Assembly (NCBI GenBank): GCA_024641835.1
Contig: JAHECH010000192.1
Span: 1-7,539, forward strand
Source: Deltaproteobacteria bacterium
Lineage (GTDB): Bacteria > Desulfobacterota > DSM-4660 > Desulfatiglandales > HGW-15
Length of the DNA stretch: 7,539 nt
Reading direction: 5' to 3'
Shown here piece after piece: positions 7,049 to 7,539 of the stretch (its first letter is position 1; the number at the start of each line of letters is the position of its first letter). Made by a program: the position numbers and the translations under genes. Under the pieces are notes generated by a model that saw only the letters and a program-made list of their open reading frames with translations, had not been told where the DNA came from and ran no database searches.

Positions 7049-7539
7049 ATGCTTGATCTCAAATTCATCAGAGCAAACCTGGATATCGTTAACCAGATGC
7101 TCAAAAACCGGGGTTACCAGCTCGACCTTTCCGCTTTCGAAACAGCGGATAAAAAGAGGCGTGAAATCCTACCCGCCCTGGAGTCGCTCCGCCACCGAAG
7201 AAACAGAGTGAGCGAGGATATCGCCCAGCTCAAGAAAAAGGGACAGGACGCTGCCAGCCTCATCGCTGAGATGAAAAAGGTTTCCCAGGATATCAAGGAA
7301 ATGGAGACCTCCCTGGCTCAGGCAGATGAGGAACTAAAGCCCTTCCTCATGATCATCCCCAATATACCCCATCAGAGTGTACCTGTTGGCACCGGCGACA
7401 AGGATAACCCCGTGGTGCGAACCTGGGGAGAAGTGAGAGAAATGGATTTTGAGCCTCTCCCCCACTGGGATCTTGGAGAGAATCTGGGCATCCTGGATTT
7501 TGCCCGGGCCTCCAAAATCGCGGGCGCGAGATTTGCCCT
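7049..7539 (+). CDS. serS: Seryl-tRNA synthetase, N-terminal part (cut by window end)
   Basis: The frame opens at ATG 7049 and stays open to the window edge, giving 163 residues of a protein whose usual length is about 420-430. It begins MLDLKFIRANLDIVNQML, the standard start of bacterial SerRS. The long antiparallel coiled-coil arm that grips the tRNA-Ser extra arm covers about residues 28-98 and is rich in Lys, Glu and Arg. It is followed by the family motif IPNIPHQSVPVG (103-114), then LPHWDLG (137-143) and KIAGARF (156-162), which lead into the class II catalytic core. Motifs 2 and 3 are beyond the window. The enzyme charges tRNA-Ser with serine in the cytoplasm. It is transcribed divergently from resB. 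The truncation comes from the window boundary and gives no sign of a broken gene. Confidence 0.97.
   Translation, partial: MLDLKFIRANLDIVNQMLKNRGYQLDLSAFETADKKRREILPALESLRHRRNRVSEDIAQLKKKGQDAASLIAEMKKVSQDIKEMETSLAQADEELKPFLMIIPNIPHQSVPVGTGDKDNPVVRTWGEVREMDFEPLPHWDLGENLGILDFARASKIAGARFA

Overview
The window shows a compact bacterial chromosome segment of moderate GC content. It carries five complete minus-strand genes (read from about 6.8 kb down to 0.17 kb) and one truncated plus-strand gene at the right edge. All six encode conserved housekeeping proteins. A system II (ResB/CcsA) cytochrome c maturation pair, a stand-alone THUMP-type rRNA methyltransferase and a lepA-hemW pair together suggest an anaerobic or respiratory proteobacterium of the Desulfobacterota (former Deltaproteobacteria) type. 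That placement is an inference from gene content and protein style, because no taxonomic marker was searched.

Layout from left to right. Positions 1-167 are non-coding and contain a 20-bp near-perfect palindrome (69-88) that belongs to a widespread dispersed-repeat style; its translation gives the familiar spurious peptide WIPAFAGMT. Next come hemW (168-1277, minus), lepA (1282-3078, minus), an RlmL-like methyltransferase (3144-4307, minus), a 241-bp intergenic region with a strand-biased stem-loop (4308-4548), ccsA (4549-5391, minus) and resB (5410-6810, minus). A 238-bp divergent control region (6811-7048) separates resB from serS (7049 to the window end, plus, 5' part only).

How the genes relate. 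resB and ccsA are 18 bp apart, and their products form the membrane complex that carries haem across the membrane and ligates it to apocytochromes c. lepA and hemW are 4 bp apart and are probably translationally coupled: a ribosome back-translocase/assembly GTPase and a haem chaperone. The methyltransferase modifies rRNA, and serS charges tRNA-Ser. The segment therefore combines translation functions with haem and cytochrome functions. A sigma70-type promoter can be read for resB, and weaker candidates for serS and lepA.

I found no mobile element, CRISPR array, tRNA/rRNA, phage or defence gene, and no convincing previously undescribed system. The items most worth a second look are the dispersed palindrome at the left edge, the stem-loop after ccsA, and the hairpin that may hide the resB ribosome binding site.
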